From contig BCKT01000014.1 in assembly GCA_003116875.1 (NCBI GenBank), positions 752,149 through 816,148 on the forward strand: a stretch of DNA of 64,000 bases, in the 5' to 3' direction. This DNA is from Takashimella koratensis (lineage: Eukaryota; Basidiomycota; Tremellomycetes; Trichosporonales; Tetragoniomycetaceae). This document shows positions 23,133-35,600 of the stretch, piece by piece; the first letter of the stretch is position 1, and each line of letters opens with the position of its first letter. The position numbers and the translations under genes were made by a program. The notes under the pieces were generated by a model. That model was given only the letters and a program-made list of their open reading frames with translations, made no database searches and was not told the DNA's origin.

Positions 23133-24454
23133 ATGGCCCCACCTGTGGTGACGCTGACGGCGCCTCCTGCCTCTCCCGCGCGCTCGCGTTCCGTCTCCCA
23201 GCCTATCCGCGAAGACGTCCCTACCGACTTTACGCTGTACGCCACCTCTCCCGAGTCCCTCAAGCCTGCTCGAAACAACATTGCGCGCTCGCTCTCCTCG
23301 AACGCGGTGCACCACCGCAGCCACAGCGGCGGGGTCGGTAGTCCCGCGGCGGTCGGGGCCGGCGCTGGGGCCGGAGGCGCAGCATCCGTAGGGTCCATAG
23401 GGAGGAGCAGCAAGGGGAGAGCAAGGAGTTCAAGCTTGGTCACCGTCACAGAAGTCGGAGGGGACGAACCAGAGACAGTGGTTGATAGATCCGGAGTAGG
23501 CGCGAATCAGAACGCAGCTTGGGTCAATGCCCCAGGTAAGTCCAGGGGTAAAGTTGGTACAGGCAGAATGGTGGCATTCCGGCATGTTGATCAAGGCTCT
23601 CGTGTGAATCATGCTAACGAGGATACGTTGCACAATAGGCGCTTGGATCATTCACCCCGTGCTCATCCTCGTCTCGAAAGTGCTCATCGACGCTATTCCG
23701 GGAATGACCCAGGATGTCAGCTGGACCATTGTCAACCTGGGCTACATGGCGGTATGTGGTATTTACGTTTCATGCCTTTCTCTACTATTCCCTCCTTCCC
23801 CCTTCGCCTTCCTACCTTTGCTTCGTAATCTCGCCCTCCTATCCGTTCTCTCCTCTTCACGCTCCCTCTCTATGCTTTACTCAACTAACAACGCAGCTCT
23901 CGTTCCTCATGTTCCACCACGTCACCGGTGTCCCCTTCGAGTCGACGTGAGTCTCTCCCCAACCCTCCCACCCTCCCCTTTACCCCTTTGTACCCTCACT
24001 GACAATCGCAGCATGTCCAACGCCGGCGCGTTTGACGAACTGACGCTGTGGGAGCAAATCGATGCCGGCGCGCAGTACACGCCAGCAAAGAAATGGCTCA
24101 CGAGTGTCCCCATTGGCCTGTTAGTCGACCCACCCTTAATTTTGACTCGGACTGACTTATACAGGTTCCTCATCTCGACGCATTACACGCGGTACGACTA
24201 CGTCCTTTTCGCTCTCAACTTTGCTGCTCTCGTCTTTGTCCTATTCCCCAAACTTCCCATTGTGAGTAACGTCCGAGTTCCCCAATCTCCCTCCTTACTC
24301 TGGCCTATGGCGCACCTGCTGACGGGACCAGCTCCACCGCCTTCGATTCCACTTTTTCCCACCGACGGTCAACACGGACGCCGGCCCGACTCCCGCGAGC
24401 ACGCGCCCGCCGTCTCCGAACATTGCGGCCGACCGGGGCGCGGTCAACTTGTGA
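23133..24454 (+). CDS. ORM1: ORMDL/Orm sphingolipid-synthesis regulator
   Basis: ER membrane protein that inhibits serine palmitoyltransferase. Six exons: 23133-23535, 23639-23751, 23897-23946, 24012-24119, 24165-24261 and 24332-24454. The N-terminal about 130 residues are Ser/Ala/Gly-rich and disordered (SPARSRSVSQP, GRARSSSLVTV), longer than in animal ORMDL and comparable in role to the phosphorylated N-terminus of yeast Orm proteins. The conserved core begins NAAWVNAPGAWIIHPVL, followed by SKVLIDAIPGM, SWTIVNLGYMALSFLMFHHV, GVPFES, LTLWEQIDAGAQYTPAKKWL and FLISTHYTRYDYVLFALN, all diagnostic. The tail continues to a Pro-rich end (AADRGAVNL), TGA 24452-24454. Confidence 0.95.
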
Positions 24455-25078
24455 CGGTGACCACCCCTTGATTTTCAGACACGGATATGAGATATGAGAT
24501 ATGAGATGTTCGAGACCCACATGCTTTGACGTTATTACGTTGAAACTTGTAGATATGAATGCAGTGCGTGACTTGATATGTGGTGGGTGAGGCTGGCCAG
24601 GGTGAGACTTAGAGCTGCGGGCTGGACTGGGACAGGAACTGGGGCTGGGACTGGTCTGAACGAGACCCAACTGGCCCACCCACCTGGCGCACAAAAAGAT
24701 AAAAGATTCAAGTTTAGACGTGTGAATCATGAGATTCGTTTCCAGAAATTGTGTACTACTCCGTGAAAGAAGAGTACAACGGTAGGATGTTTTTTGCAAC
24801 TAGCAATTGACCGGAATCGATTTCTCTCATTTTCACGGCCTCTCACCCTAGCATAAGGATAACAAGGGTCTACTCGGACTGTAATGCTTCAACGCACTAT
24901 GCGGACATTAGGCCATGCAACAACTTCCACCACATTTCAACACCCACCCACTCACCCATGCATGCATGCATACATGTTGGATCGGGGACGCCCGCATCCA
25001 CATGGGCACGAGATACACTTCATCATACTTCTGACATGCATATACAGCTATTGACTGTATTACATCATCTGGACCTTG
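24455..25078. other. Intergenic, convergent ORMDL / small acidic protein
   Basis: About 620 bp with a (GATATGA)3 repeat at 24484-24507 and a GGGACTGG-type repeat at 24624-24655. No gene supported; a 164-codon minus frame (24799-24305) overlaps ORMDL coding sequence and is a shadow. Confidence 0.5.
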
Positions 25079-25554
25079 TTACTCTTCCGCCTCAGCCTCG
25101 TCGACCGCCGCATCGACCTCTTGCTCCGCCCGCATCGGGTTGGCGTCCTTGTTCGAGGACCTAGTGTAGCCCTCGGATTCGTCGAGGATCTGACCGCCAC
25201 CGATCGAGTCCTTGAGCTCGCTTACTTCGGCTGTAAGGTGGGTGGCGACGGGGGAGAGCACAGGGATCGGTGGGTTGTGGATGGGGAGGAGGGTGGTGGA
25301 GTGAGGAGAAGGGGTGTGGTATGGTATCAGCATAAGCACAGAAGCCGGTGATGAGGGAGACAGCGGATCGACACGGCGAGGAAGAGATGAACAGCGCAGA
25401 GGGAAAGTTGAGGTAAACCATACTCACATTGAGAGACTTTGCCTACTTCGCTCTCACCGAGCCCAGCATCCTCGCGACCGCCCTCAAAGTTGCTGTCTTC
25501 GACACGGTCCTGGGCACGGCCGTCCTCCTGGATAAAGTCTTTCATGTCGGACAT
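25079..25554 (-). CDS. Small acidic protein of 92 residues, unknown function
   Basis: Two exons, 25554-25428 and 25230-25079, join in phase across a clear GTGAGT...TTACAG intron (197 nt). The product starts MSDMKDFIQEDGRAQDRVED and ends AAVDEAEAEE; it is highly hydrophilic, rich in Glu, Asp, Gly and Ser, with no Cys, Trp or hydrophobic core. It looks intrinsically disordered, hydrophilin-like, but I recognise no family. Stop TAA 25081-25079. The exon pair is supported only by splice signals and composition. Confidence 0.6.
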
Positions 25555-26554
25555 CTTGCAAGTATTTGTGTAGTAGGTTCAGTTGTAGTGGAGAGTTGTA
25601 TGCTGACTGGTGAGCGATCGGTTGATGGAAGAAAGTAATCAGTGTGGGGGGGTGTTGACGTTTATATATTTTTCCCCAGGCTCCAAGACCCACCGATCTC
25701 AAGATGAACACTAACGAACTCTGCTTGGCGCTATCTCACCACCAAGACGAATGACGATCTTCTATCGGATAGCTGGGATCGTGGGATCGTGGGGTGATGA
25801 TGATGACCTACTACTGATCTGATTCCTGATCTGTTCCGCCACCCTGCCACAGATCGCATGACGTCGGACCTTGGACCTAGACCAACTACGATAGGCGAAT
25901 GTCTTGGTAACCAACCCCCATGATCATGATACATGATGCAACATGAGATTTCCAGGAAATCGAATCCGATCGAGCCGCGTTGTGGTTGGGTCGATCTGCT
26001 GTCCCAGATGTGACGACGCGTCAATGGGTTGAACACCGGGTGGGTAAGGCGAGGATAGGACGCCGGGTGTGGGGCGTTGTGGGTGGGCAAATCGAAGCGC
26101 CGCACTGGGCTAGGCGCGATCCCGGCGCCAGTCTGGGATCGTCCCGATCGGCTAAGTTCCAACTCCGCCCATATCGTCAACTGGTACCGTACTATCAGTA
26201 ACACTGACGTCCTCCCCACACGTCCTCACGAGCTCCACTTGTTCCATTCCCCCCCCCCCCCCCCCCCACAGATCGGATCGGACCGACTTGAGCGTTGGAG
26301 CATACCATGACGCATTGGTCCGGAGCTGCTCAACTAGTCGAACCGGTGACCACATGCAAGGGTCTCGCCTCTCGCATTTGCAAGACTCAACAGTCTTCAT
26401 GTTGCTCATGTTTCATGATGATGCAAGAAAGCAAGGACCCGAGATATCAATGTACAACAGAATTGGCCCCTCGTGCGCCGAGCCTGACCATCACCCTACA
26501 TGTCCGCTCACCATCCGAGCAATCTTCACCCAGCGCTCGACCCGCTCGACCTAC
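25555..26554. other. Intergenic region of 1 kb with 19-C tract
   Basis: Between the small acidic gene (promoter side) and the RIO1 stop. Contains a C run at 26249-26267 followed by ACAG, and repeated GGATCGTGGGATCG (25777-25792). The C tract plus ACAG resembles the intron ends seen elsewhere in the window, but I cannot build a convincing coding exon around it. Confidence 0.4.
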
Positions 26555-28644
26555 TTACTTGCCCGAAGCTTTCTTGATCAATCTCTGTTTCTCACCCTTG
26601 GGCATCTTGTTCTTCCTCTTCTCCCTGTTCTGCTCCTTGAGCGCCTTCTTCCGTTCCTACAATCGTCGAAATGAATCAAGGCCATTTTCGTCAGCCTCGG
26701 TATCAAGCTTGTTTTAACCCAACTTACCTTTTTGGCATCCTTGTCTTCGTGTCTGAATCCACGCGACTTTCGTTCCATCGTCTCGTCGTCCGAATCGTCC
26801 GAGTCCTCGCCTTCTTCCCCCTCCTCTGCTCCCGCACCCTCCGCTTGACCCTTCTCCCCCTCCCCCTCCGCTGCCACTGGAGTCCCCACTGCACTCTCAC
26901 CCGCACCCTTCTGATCGATGCTCAACCCAGTGATACCCGCGTAGATCAACGTATCACCCCGCTTCAAGTTATCGATATCGCGTTCCGGGTTATAAACCTC
27001 TGCTAGTGATCGGGGGATATACGAGGACATGAAGACCGCGTCGTCTGTTGCTTTACTTGACGGCTCTGATTTCCCTTCCCCCTCTACCTCTGCCTCTACC
27101 ACCACCTCTGGCGTCTCCTTGAGCCACTCCCTAAGCACATCGAATAACCGCTCCTCACCCTCGTCCCCTGACTCATCCTCAACACTCAACCCACCCAAAG
27201 TCTCATTAATCACGAAATCCCATGTCCGTCTCACTCCCAGTGTCCGAACCTCGCCATTCGATCGACGTTGGAAAAAATCGTCCACGTTTCGGATATCAGA
27301 ACGGAGGAAATCAAACGCAGAAGGGTGATCGTGTTCAACAGATTGAGAGACGTCGATGATGTAGATATGAGAATCGTGGTAGCTACTGTCAGAGACGTAC
27401 GATACGAGACTCACAGAATGTTGTATTCGCTCAAATCGGCATGAACGAGTTTACAACGGTGGTACATCCTCCGCATAGCAACGAGGAGCTCCGCGTACAT
27501 CTGTGACAATTTCGTATTCGACATCTCCGCGTCTTTCAACCTCGGCGAGGGTCTTTGATCAGTTTCGTCCCCGATAGTTGTACCTACGTGATCCCTTGAC
27601 CTAGAAACTCCATGACGAGGACGTTCTCCCTCTGCTCGATAACGATCGGCGCCCTTACACCCCCCTGAACCAATCGACGGAGGTTACGCAGCTCTTTCTC
27701 CGCCCAAAGTCGAATCATCTTCCGTGGGTTCTTGGCGGACGAGTATCCACCGCGAAACCGGTGTTCCCCGACGATATAATTTTGGCGGGCGCGGAAATTA
27801 AGGATAGAGGTCCTGTAGATCTTGACTGCGAGGGAAGACGGGTATGGGGATGGTTCGGGCGGTGGGTTAGGCGAAGGGTATGCAAAGTATACGTTTGCCT
27901 GAGGGTTAGAAGTAGACAAAGCAGAAACCTACCTCTTTGCCTGTACTAATGCACCCCTCAACAACACCAAAGAAGCCCCGGTTGACAAGGGACGAAAGCA
28001 CCAGCCTTGTCCTTGCATCCAGTACTTGCTCATGGGTCGCCCTATCCGCCTTGTCTTTCTGGTTCAAGCGGTCCTGCGCGGCCTTGGGGTTCGCCGAGAC
28101 GCCGGTCGCAAAAAGAGCTGGGTTGACGAGTCGTTTAGACGCGGACAAGGAGCCCGCGGGGCCAGAGGTGGCGAGGCGCGGGACGTGCGCGTTACGAGCC
28201 GGCAACACGGCACGGGAGGATGTAGTGGCAGGTTGGAACGGAGCGAGGACAGAGGATGTGGTAACGGGTTGTTGGTGCGTTGCATTGTACTGCTGTCGGA
28301 CGCGGTTGTACTGCTTTGTAAAGTCTGACCAGGTCAGCTGGGTTTTATGAGCAGAGATCCAACTCACCACCATCAGCCAGCTCCCAGTCTTCATCCTCAA
28401 TATCCCAATCCTCATCCTCACCGTCCTCTCCCTCCACCCCATCAGCACCAACCACTCCCTCACTCTCCTCGTCCTCTGGCCACCCGTCCGCCTCGCCTTC
28501 CGACTCTTCCTCCTCCACACTCGACCCGCTCTCCCCCTCGCTCCCTTCGTCCACCAGAGGCTCCACTACCGGCGCGTCTTCGGGCTCTGCTTGATCGATG
28601 TACGCCCTCCCATCGGGCCGTGAACTAGCTTGAGGCTCTGTCAT
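26555..28644 (-). CDS. RIO1: RIO1 atypical serine kinase/ATPase
   Basis: Acts in late 40S maturation and cell-cycle control. Start [15 protein letters not shown] was chosen over in-frame upstream codons because it lies directly upstream of the acidic N-terminal region (Glu/Asp-rich about 100 residues). Kinase landmarks in order: [24 protein letters not shown] (STGKEA nucleotide loop), [14 protein letters not shown] (catalytic Lys), [19 protein letters not shown] (hinge), [13 protein letters not shown] (HxDLSEYN catalytic loop) and [15 protein letters not shown] (IDVSQ metal-binding loop), then [15 protein letters not shown]. The C-terminal tail is acidic and Lys-rich with [16 protein letters not shown]. 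Stop TAA 26557-26555. The first 225 bp upstream is shared with the TspO gene. Confidence 0.95.
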
Positions 28645-28869
28645 CCTGGGTTTCCGTATATCTATGTTAGTCACTCGGGAAAACTTTTTGGAATTTTGTT
28701 TTGACCATTGAAACCCGGGATTGATCACGTGACGCTTGTGGGGTGCTACGTCATCAGGAATAGGAATGGCTGGGACGGGGGACTGGGATACAGACAGCCA
28801 AGATCGTCGACATCTCTTTCTTCCCCACCGCCCAACCCGTCTGCACCACCTACCCATACCCACCACACC
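28645..28869. promoter_or_regulatory. Compact bidirectional promoter RIO1 / TspO
   Basis: 225 bp between divergent start codons. Contains CACGTGA at 28726-28732 and TACGTCATC at 28747-28755, which look like bHLH (E-box) and bZIP (CRE-like) sites, and CT-rich DNA before the TspO start. Site roles are inferred from motif shape only. Confidence 0.5.
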
Positions 28870-29821
28870 ATGTCCCCGCTTCCCGAGATCTTCTTCGCCG
28901 TCGCTCGTAACCCCGTCTTGGCAGGTGAGCAGATCACATCTCCCTCTTTGCTAATTTCTAGTCGGCTTGCCGATTGGACTCGGCGCGCTTAGCGGGTTCA
29001 TCACGACTCGTTCCGTCAACAGCCCTTGGTACACTGTGAGCATGGTCGTGGACTCAAGCGTAGACTCAATTGACATGCCCAGACCAAGGCATTCCCCCCT
29101 GGATACCCGCCCAAGCAGGCGTTTGGCCCCGTAAGCACTGAGCACAACCTCCGCTGACAATAGGTTTGGACCATCCTCTACGGTCTCATGGGCTACGCCT
29201 CGCACCTCGCCGTGCGCTCGTTTGACTCTGCCATCACCCCTCAGGGAACGTAAGTTTGGTCAAAAATGGTTCATGTAATCTGAACGATGGTTGAACTAAC
29301 TTGGACAGTGCCAACGCCGGCAGCGCGCTCGAGCTGTACTATGTCCAGCTTGCGCTCAACTTGGTCTGGACGCCGCTCTTCTTTGGAGGTAGGTTGAGAT
29401 GAGTGATGTAGCTGACAGAGACAGCGAGGCAGCCCGAGGTCGCGTTGGCTGACATTGTCACCCTCGCCGGTACCGTCTTGACCATGACGGTGAGCTGGTG
29501 TCTGGTTTACCACTTTGATTCCCTCATTATTCCTTCTCTACGCTACCCCAGTCCCGCTTCACACTGGGGATATAATGCTGACCCCGGCTCAGCTCAAGAT
29601 GCACAGCCTGAACACGACGCCCATCAGCACCACCTGGCTCTTGGCGCCCTACTGCGCGTGGCTTGGATACGGTACGTTTCGACCGGCTGAGACGAAAGGG
29701 ACCCTCACCGGTGTTTCAGCTGACCTTGGATACAGCGACCTACCTCAACGCCGGTTTCGTCTACCTCAACAGGTGAGCTCGGTCGTGTGACGTCGCTAAC
29801 GGCAGGAACAACCGCAAATGA
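28870..29821 (+). CDS. TspO/MBR family membrane protein (translocator protein homologue)
   Basis: Five-helix membrane protein family that binds tetrapyrroles/sterols; in animals it is the outer-mitochondrial TSPO. Eight small exons rebuild MSPLPEIFFAVARNPVLA-VGLPIGLGALSGFITTR, SPWYTTKAFPPGYPP, FGPVWTILYGLMGYASHLAV, LELYYVQLALNLVWTPLFFGA, LADIVTLAGTVLTMT, TTWLLAPYCAWLGY, ATYLNAGFVYLNRNN and RK, TGA 29819-29821. The PPxxxFxPVWxxLYxxMGxA, LNxxWxPLFF and PYxxWxxxAtyLN signatures are diagnostic. Yeast lacks the gene; many basidiomycetes have it. It is divergent from RIO1 across 225 bp. Confidence 0.93.
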
Positions 29822-30244
29822 GAAGAGGGCAGCTAGTATCGAAACTGGTAGTCAAGGCTGTAGTAAAGCAGAATGCATCGATGTGTCTGCGCCAAGGATT
29901 CCATTAGCAATGGCATTAACAAAGGGGATTACAAACCCCCCGACGATGATTAGGATCAGCGCCCTAATGCCCTTGTCAACCTGAATCAATTGTTGTTTTC
30001 GTTTTCGTCGACGCGTGCGCTCCTTTCAACCTCGACTCGACCCTCTTGCTCACCATCATCATCAACACCGTCTTCGAGACCACCAAACACCACCCAGACA
30101 AGGACTTGGGATCCCAGACCCACCGCAATCCCGATCTATACCGGCCCCTCACTCACCCTACCCACATCTCTCACCTCTCCCTCCCATCCCAACCCAACCC
30201 AGAGCACAGCACAGCACGACACTGCCCTAGGCAGACTTCACACC
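29822..30244. other. Intergenic, TspO 3' end and promoter of next gene
   Basis: About 420 bp, both neighbours on the plus strand. The last 180 bp are CA/CT-rich with CCAACCCA/CACAGCACAG repeats before the ATG at 30245. No coding signal of its own. Confidence 0.5.
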
Positions 30245-32546
30245 ATGTCTCGCTACGATGCGAGCTCCGACTACCCTCCTGCGACCTCCCCTCCCGCCCG
30301 GCCTACCCCTTCCACCTCTACCCGCTCCGTCCCTTTGCGGGTGAACACTGGCCTCTCCTCCACCCCTTCTGCCTCACGCGGTCTCGGAGGGTCTGCCCAG
30401 TCGCCTGCGCGGTCCGACTTTCGTGGCCCAGGGAAGATGTACGACCTGCCTTCCTCTCTCGAGTCGCCCAAGTTCGCTGGCGGCCCAGGTTCGTCGGCCG
30501 CGTCCGTAGCGAGCGGGGCAGGGCCGAGCCGGGTTAGACCAGGCGGGGCGAGTGCTAGACCTGGTGGACTTGCGGCGATCGCGTCGATGGAAAATGGAAG
30601 GGTGAGTGCGGATCAAAGGGAGTGCTGATGAAAGTACCGTGGCCAACCACGACCTGCATCGACTCGCCGAGGGTCGAGCGAGACTTCGGTGGCCCCATCT
30701 GTCCGCAGAGGATCAGACAACGCGCTCCCTCAGCCCCGAGGTCTGAGGGCCAACCCACCTCCCGTGCGCAGTCCGCCACCTGCCGGGTCAAGCATCTATA
30801 GCGGTCGAGAAGGCAGCATGTACGGTGGCCGTATCGAGGGCGTCACCAGCCCGACACCAGGAGTAAGTCACCTTTATCTCTACGCTGACATCTAGGATCT
30901 GCAGCTATTTGCACACCATTGTCGGCTGTTCTACTTTTCCCCTAACCCTCCGCCGGACTCGGCGTCTTTCATCTCGTCCACCCTCGCCGCGTTGCCAGCC
31001 AACCACCGGGCGGCATACACCCGACTCCAGTCGTCCCTCCGCTCCCTGGCTCACCTGCACCACCTGCGCCTACGGATCTCCTCCTTCCACGCGCTCATCT
31101 CGTCGATTACATCCTCGGGGTCGCTGACCCCGCCGGCGCGGTCAGACCTCGTCTCGGCGCGTGCGAGGACAGAGCGAAGAGAGCAGTTTGGCAGGTTCAT
31201 CGCGACGTGGTGCACCAGCAGCGCGGGTGGGGTTGAGCCCTTCTTCCGTGGACTCTGGTCGGTCCTGCGTGCGCAAAGCAGGGGCGACGAATCGAGAGGC
31301 GGAGCTGGAGCATCAAGAGTCGTTTGGGAGATTGACGATGCAGTGTTCTTGGAGTCTGGGTGAGTAAAGGTTTGGACGCGCTGACTTTAGTGGGACTGAG
31401 TTCATGCACGAATGCGTAACGACGCTCAAGGGTGTACTAGGGTTTGACGACCAACCATTGACATCTCCGCCGAAACTACGGCGAATCCGAACCCTCCCGC
31501 GCCGGTTCTCGGCGTCCCAGGCGCGCAGGGGGGTGCCTAACGGTGCGCCTGGTCCACGAGCACCGGCATCGAGTAGCGGGAGTAGCAGCACGTATCACCC
31601 TGTTGAGAGCACCGGCACGTATCATCCTGTGGAAGAGCTCGCGACGGTCAAGTCGGATAACCGGTCGAGGGCGTCGTCGGACCCTTTCCTCGACCCGGGG
31701 ATGCGACGACCCACCACGGCTCCAGTACCACAGGGCCAGCGATCGACTTCTGGCCGTGGACCCGCGCCGCCCCCTCCACCTTCCCGTCGCCGAGTATCGG
31801 AGAACAAGGACGCGAGTCCGGACCCGCTCCAATCGCGCTCAGACTCAAGTATCGACCTCGCCGCGCCGTACCCTTCAAGCCAGGCGGGATCGCCACTCCT
31901 CCCCATGGGCAGAGAACGGAGTTCGTCGACTGTCCAAGTGTTAGAAGACGCCGCCGAGAATGTCGGTTTGTTGACCAATTCCTTGGTCAACCCATTATCT
32001 CGGCCCGACCTCCCTGGCCGAGTCTCCTCAGAGACTGCCCCTCGTACCGACCCCAGCGCCGGTCGAGTCGTCCATACCGTCTTCGAGGGGAACGAAGATG
32101 ATTCCGACCCCGAACCTACCGAGGACGATATCGCCGCCGAGGAGATTGAGCTGAACCGACCTCGGTTTAGGCTATGGACGTTCCCGCAACATATCAATGA
32201 CGAAGAAGCAGAATCACTCATGGCTCTTTTCCCTGCTTTCATTCGGCGCGGGAAGACGGGTAAAGCGAAGGACGTGCGATTCCCGTTCGTTCGACCAGGG
32301 AGGCGGATCAACGACCTCGAGGCTGGAGGATACGCGAGTAATGGTTGGGATAAGGTGGTCGTGGGTGAGGGAACGGAGGAGGCGCTCGTTTATGTACCCA
32401 AAGTAGACGTGGAGGATGATCTGGGTGTGGTCAGGTCGGGAACCGGGAGGATGTGGGTAGGGGTAGAGACGAGGAGGATGGGTTGGGCAGGTGGAGGTTG
32501 GTTCAAGTTCAAGCGGTGGTGGAGGCGGCTCTTTGGGATGGGCTAG
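30245..32546 (+). CDS. Uncharacterised large disordered protein
   Basis: Four or more exons; starts MSRYDASSDYPPATSPPARP, stop TAG at 32544-32546. The first about 200 residues are Ser/Pro/Arg/Gly-rich. A compact helical stretch follows (LFAHHCRLFYFSPNPPPD, ISSTLAALPANHRAAYTRLQ, HHLRLRISSFHALISSI, FGRFIATWCTSS, VVWEIDDAVFLESG, FMHECVTTLKGVLGF). Then a second long disordered region and an acidic segment lead to a C-terminus with Trp/Arg/Lys-rich residues (WWRRLFGMG). The helical core may be the only folded domain. No family recognised; the position of the first intron (near 30602-30670) is read from splice signals. Confidence 0.6.
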
Positions 32547-32632
32547 GACGTGGGCAAGGTATCCTTCGTCTAGTCCATTTGTTGGCAGTCTAGTACACTG
32601 GAAATATGTGCGTCTGGGCATTATATGCATGC

Positions 32633-35600
32633 CTAGTCAACCTTGGCCCTCTTCGATTCATGATCATCTCCATCCTCTTGACCCCTCTTGACCCCCGTTT
32701 CCGCCTTCTGAACCGCGTTATCCAGCTTCTCCTTCCTCTGCTCGTTCTTGGCCGCCACCAACAACCTGAAATCATCCTGTCCTCTCGATACAGGCGCCGC
32801 GGTCACTCCAGCTGCTGAGAGCGCCTTGTCCGTCGTCGGCGCCTGACGACCCTTCCCGATAGTCTTGCCGGGTCGGCGAGCGGCACGCGGCGCGAATGCA
32901 AGCGAGGATGAAGGTCCAGCGGCGGGCGCAGCGGCCTGTGGAGCCGGTCGCGCTTGTCGTTCTTCCTGTCCCGTGATGGTGATCGTGTTTCCATTGAATA
33001 CAAACGGTTCCGATCGGAGAAGTAACAACCCAGCGTCCTGAGGTCAGCAAAGATCAAGTACAAACTCACCGCCTGTGCCTCTAGCTCAACGACAGCATGA
33101 AGAGTTTTCTCAAATAGCTCCAACCGCTTGACAGGGACAATCTTCTCGAGCTCTTGCTGCAACAGACCTTCTTGTGTCCCCTGTGGCAGGTTATGCAGGA
33201 ACACGGTCCGAGCTCGTCGTTCTGCCGCAGCTCGCGGGTCGTGTCGAGGGCTGGGGTTAGCAAAAGCTACTTGCTCGACTCACTTGTCAGATTTTTTGTT
33301 GGCGTGGTTGGGGTCGCTGACTTGGACCTTGAGATATCGACCGTGGAACTGTGTCCCATGCAGTGCGATGCTCGCCTTGGCCTCGGCCTGGATGGTCAGC
33401 AGTCAGCAGGGGCTTGCACAGACTAGAGCCTCTGTGTAGACTCACCTCCGAAGACATCTCGACAAATGCAAACCCTTTGCAAATACGCTTCTCCGCGTCC
33501 CACCCAAGTTTGACACTGAGCACTTGGCCATGCTATCGTCAGCTCCGCCTAATCCAAGACCTACCGCCTCAAACAGCCCGCGCAGCTCGCTCTCGGTAGT
33601 CTTGGCGTTCAACCCGCCGACGAACAGGATAGCGTTGGAAGCGTCTGACCGCTTGATCTTGACCGAGGGGTCGGAGATGGCAACGGTTAGCGGGAACCCG
33701 CCGGTGTTTGCGAAACCATTCAACACGAGGGCTTCTTGTGCAGCGGCCTACTATCAGCGATGCCAACATGATATCTCACCGAAGACTCCATGGTGATATA
33801 ACAGAATCGCCTGGAACCCGCAAACTTGCGACTCGGCCATCGGGTTTGCAGAACTCGCCCATACTTTCATCAGCCATGCCTTGTCTACACCCACCTGTGA
33901 GAACATCTCGCGCAGAGCCACATCGTCCATATCGCGTGGGAAGTTTGTCACAAACAGTGTCGATCGCCAGAGCATCATCACCGCCACTTCTGCCCCGTCC
34001 AACTTCTTGTGGTCCTTCCCAAGCGCGCCAGGGATCGCATCGACCGATCGGAACTCGACCAGCGCCGAGTCGGTATCGTGTTTGTCGTCCGACAAAATGG
34101 TCACTTCTTTGGCTCGGCCACACTAATGTCAGCGTAACCCTAAACCGATGCTCACCTCTTCGAAGAAAGATTCCAGTCGAGATGCATCGGTTCCTCGTTT
34201 CAGACCCGTCACAAGGACAGTCGTATGCTCTCGGTCCCTACAGTCAGCGAGTTCCGTAAGATGCTCACCTCTTGAGATGGCTCTCGGTCTCTGGCTCTGC
34301 CGCGTTCCCAGTAGGTACTGTGGCTGGTGCTGCCTGAGCCATCGTTTCGGCCCCTGTCTCCGCGACCTGAGTTTCCAACGCCGCTGCCGGGTACCGCTCC
34401 GCATACTGCTGTTGCTCCTTCTCTCTCCTTTTCGCCACCTTGGTCTGCTCCGTCTCCACCCTCTTCAAAGTCGACCGCAACGTCTCAATCGTCCCATGCA
34501 CATTCTCAAATTGGAGGAACGCCTCATACACTGCCTCTGGCCAATCCAGATCTGCTTTCTGAATCGCGGCGATAAACGTCTTCCTCGCGGATTCGGTCTC
34601 GCCCATGCGCACTTCAACAGCGGAACGAAGTAGGACCATCTGGTACGACGATGCGCGGGCTTTGTTTGCGTCGAGCGCGGTCAAGGCCTCGGGGAGGAGG
34701 AGAGGCGCTTTGTTCTCAACCCAGTCGAGGAGGTACTTTTCTATCCGGAGCGAAGGGTCGCCAGTCTTCTGAATCTTCAGCACTTGTTCCAAGCCGTTCA
34801 ACAGGCAGGTCAAGACCGGATGACCCTCTACGTCGTCCTCAACTGGTACCGCTCGGTTTAAGATCGCCGCATGGCAAAGTACAACATCGACCAAGTCTTT
34901 GACCGGCCCATCCACCTCTGCCACCAAATCCTGCGCCTTCTCAACCACCGCTTGCAATGCGTCCAACGCAGCTCCGCTTGATTCCATGTTTACGAGGAGG
35001 TTGCACCATGCGACGCCTGATCTTGGGCACGCCCGTGTCGCTCGAGTCGCCGTTTCCACTACATCCTCTGTCGCCGCGTTCTCATCCTGATCGTCAGCTT
35101 CGCCTGTGTCCCAACTCACCAGCCACCCCACGTATCTTGCCCAGATCATCGCCTCGCCTTCTTTGTACGCCCTATGCGCGTCCTGGGCAATCTTCAACCC
35201 ATGCTGCGACGTCGCCAACTCGTCGCTCTTCTTCGACAACTTCGCCAACGCCTTCTCCGCGGCATACACTGCCGTTTCGCTTGTCGCTGCAGCGGTGGCG
35301 TACGCAACGATGGTGCGCTCCAACACAGCTCTAACTAGCACCGGGTCGGTCTTGGGCGCTCGATCAGACTTGGGGTGCTTCGCTCGAGGATCCGTCTCCC
35401 AATCGATATACGTCAAGAATGCCTGTGCCTGGCTCGCGCTATCCGGGCTGTACGCCAAAGCCTGTTCGAGGTCCTCTCGGGTCTGACCATATCGCTTCTC
35501 CCCCGACCACTGATGTTTTGCTTTCTGTGACGCCGCGGTCGCCTGCACCAACCGCGCCTCGTACTCCTCCGGGCAGTATTGCGAGCAAAACGACGAGTAC

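Noticed and set aside
26077..26310. Possible plus-strand exon after the 19-C tract and ACAG at 26249-26271
   Set aside because: Resembles an intron end, but no upstream or downstream exon gives a sensible protein.
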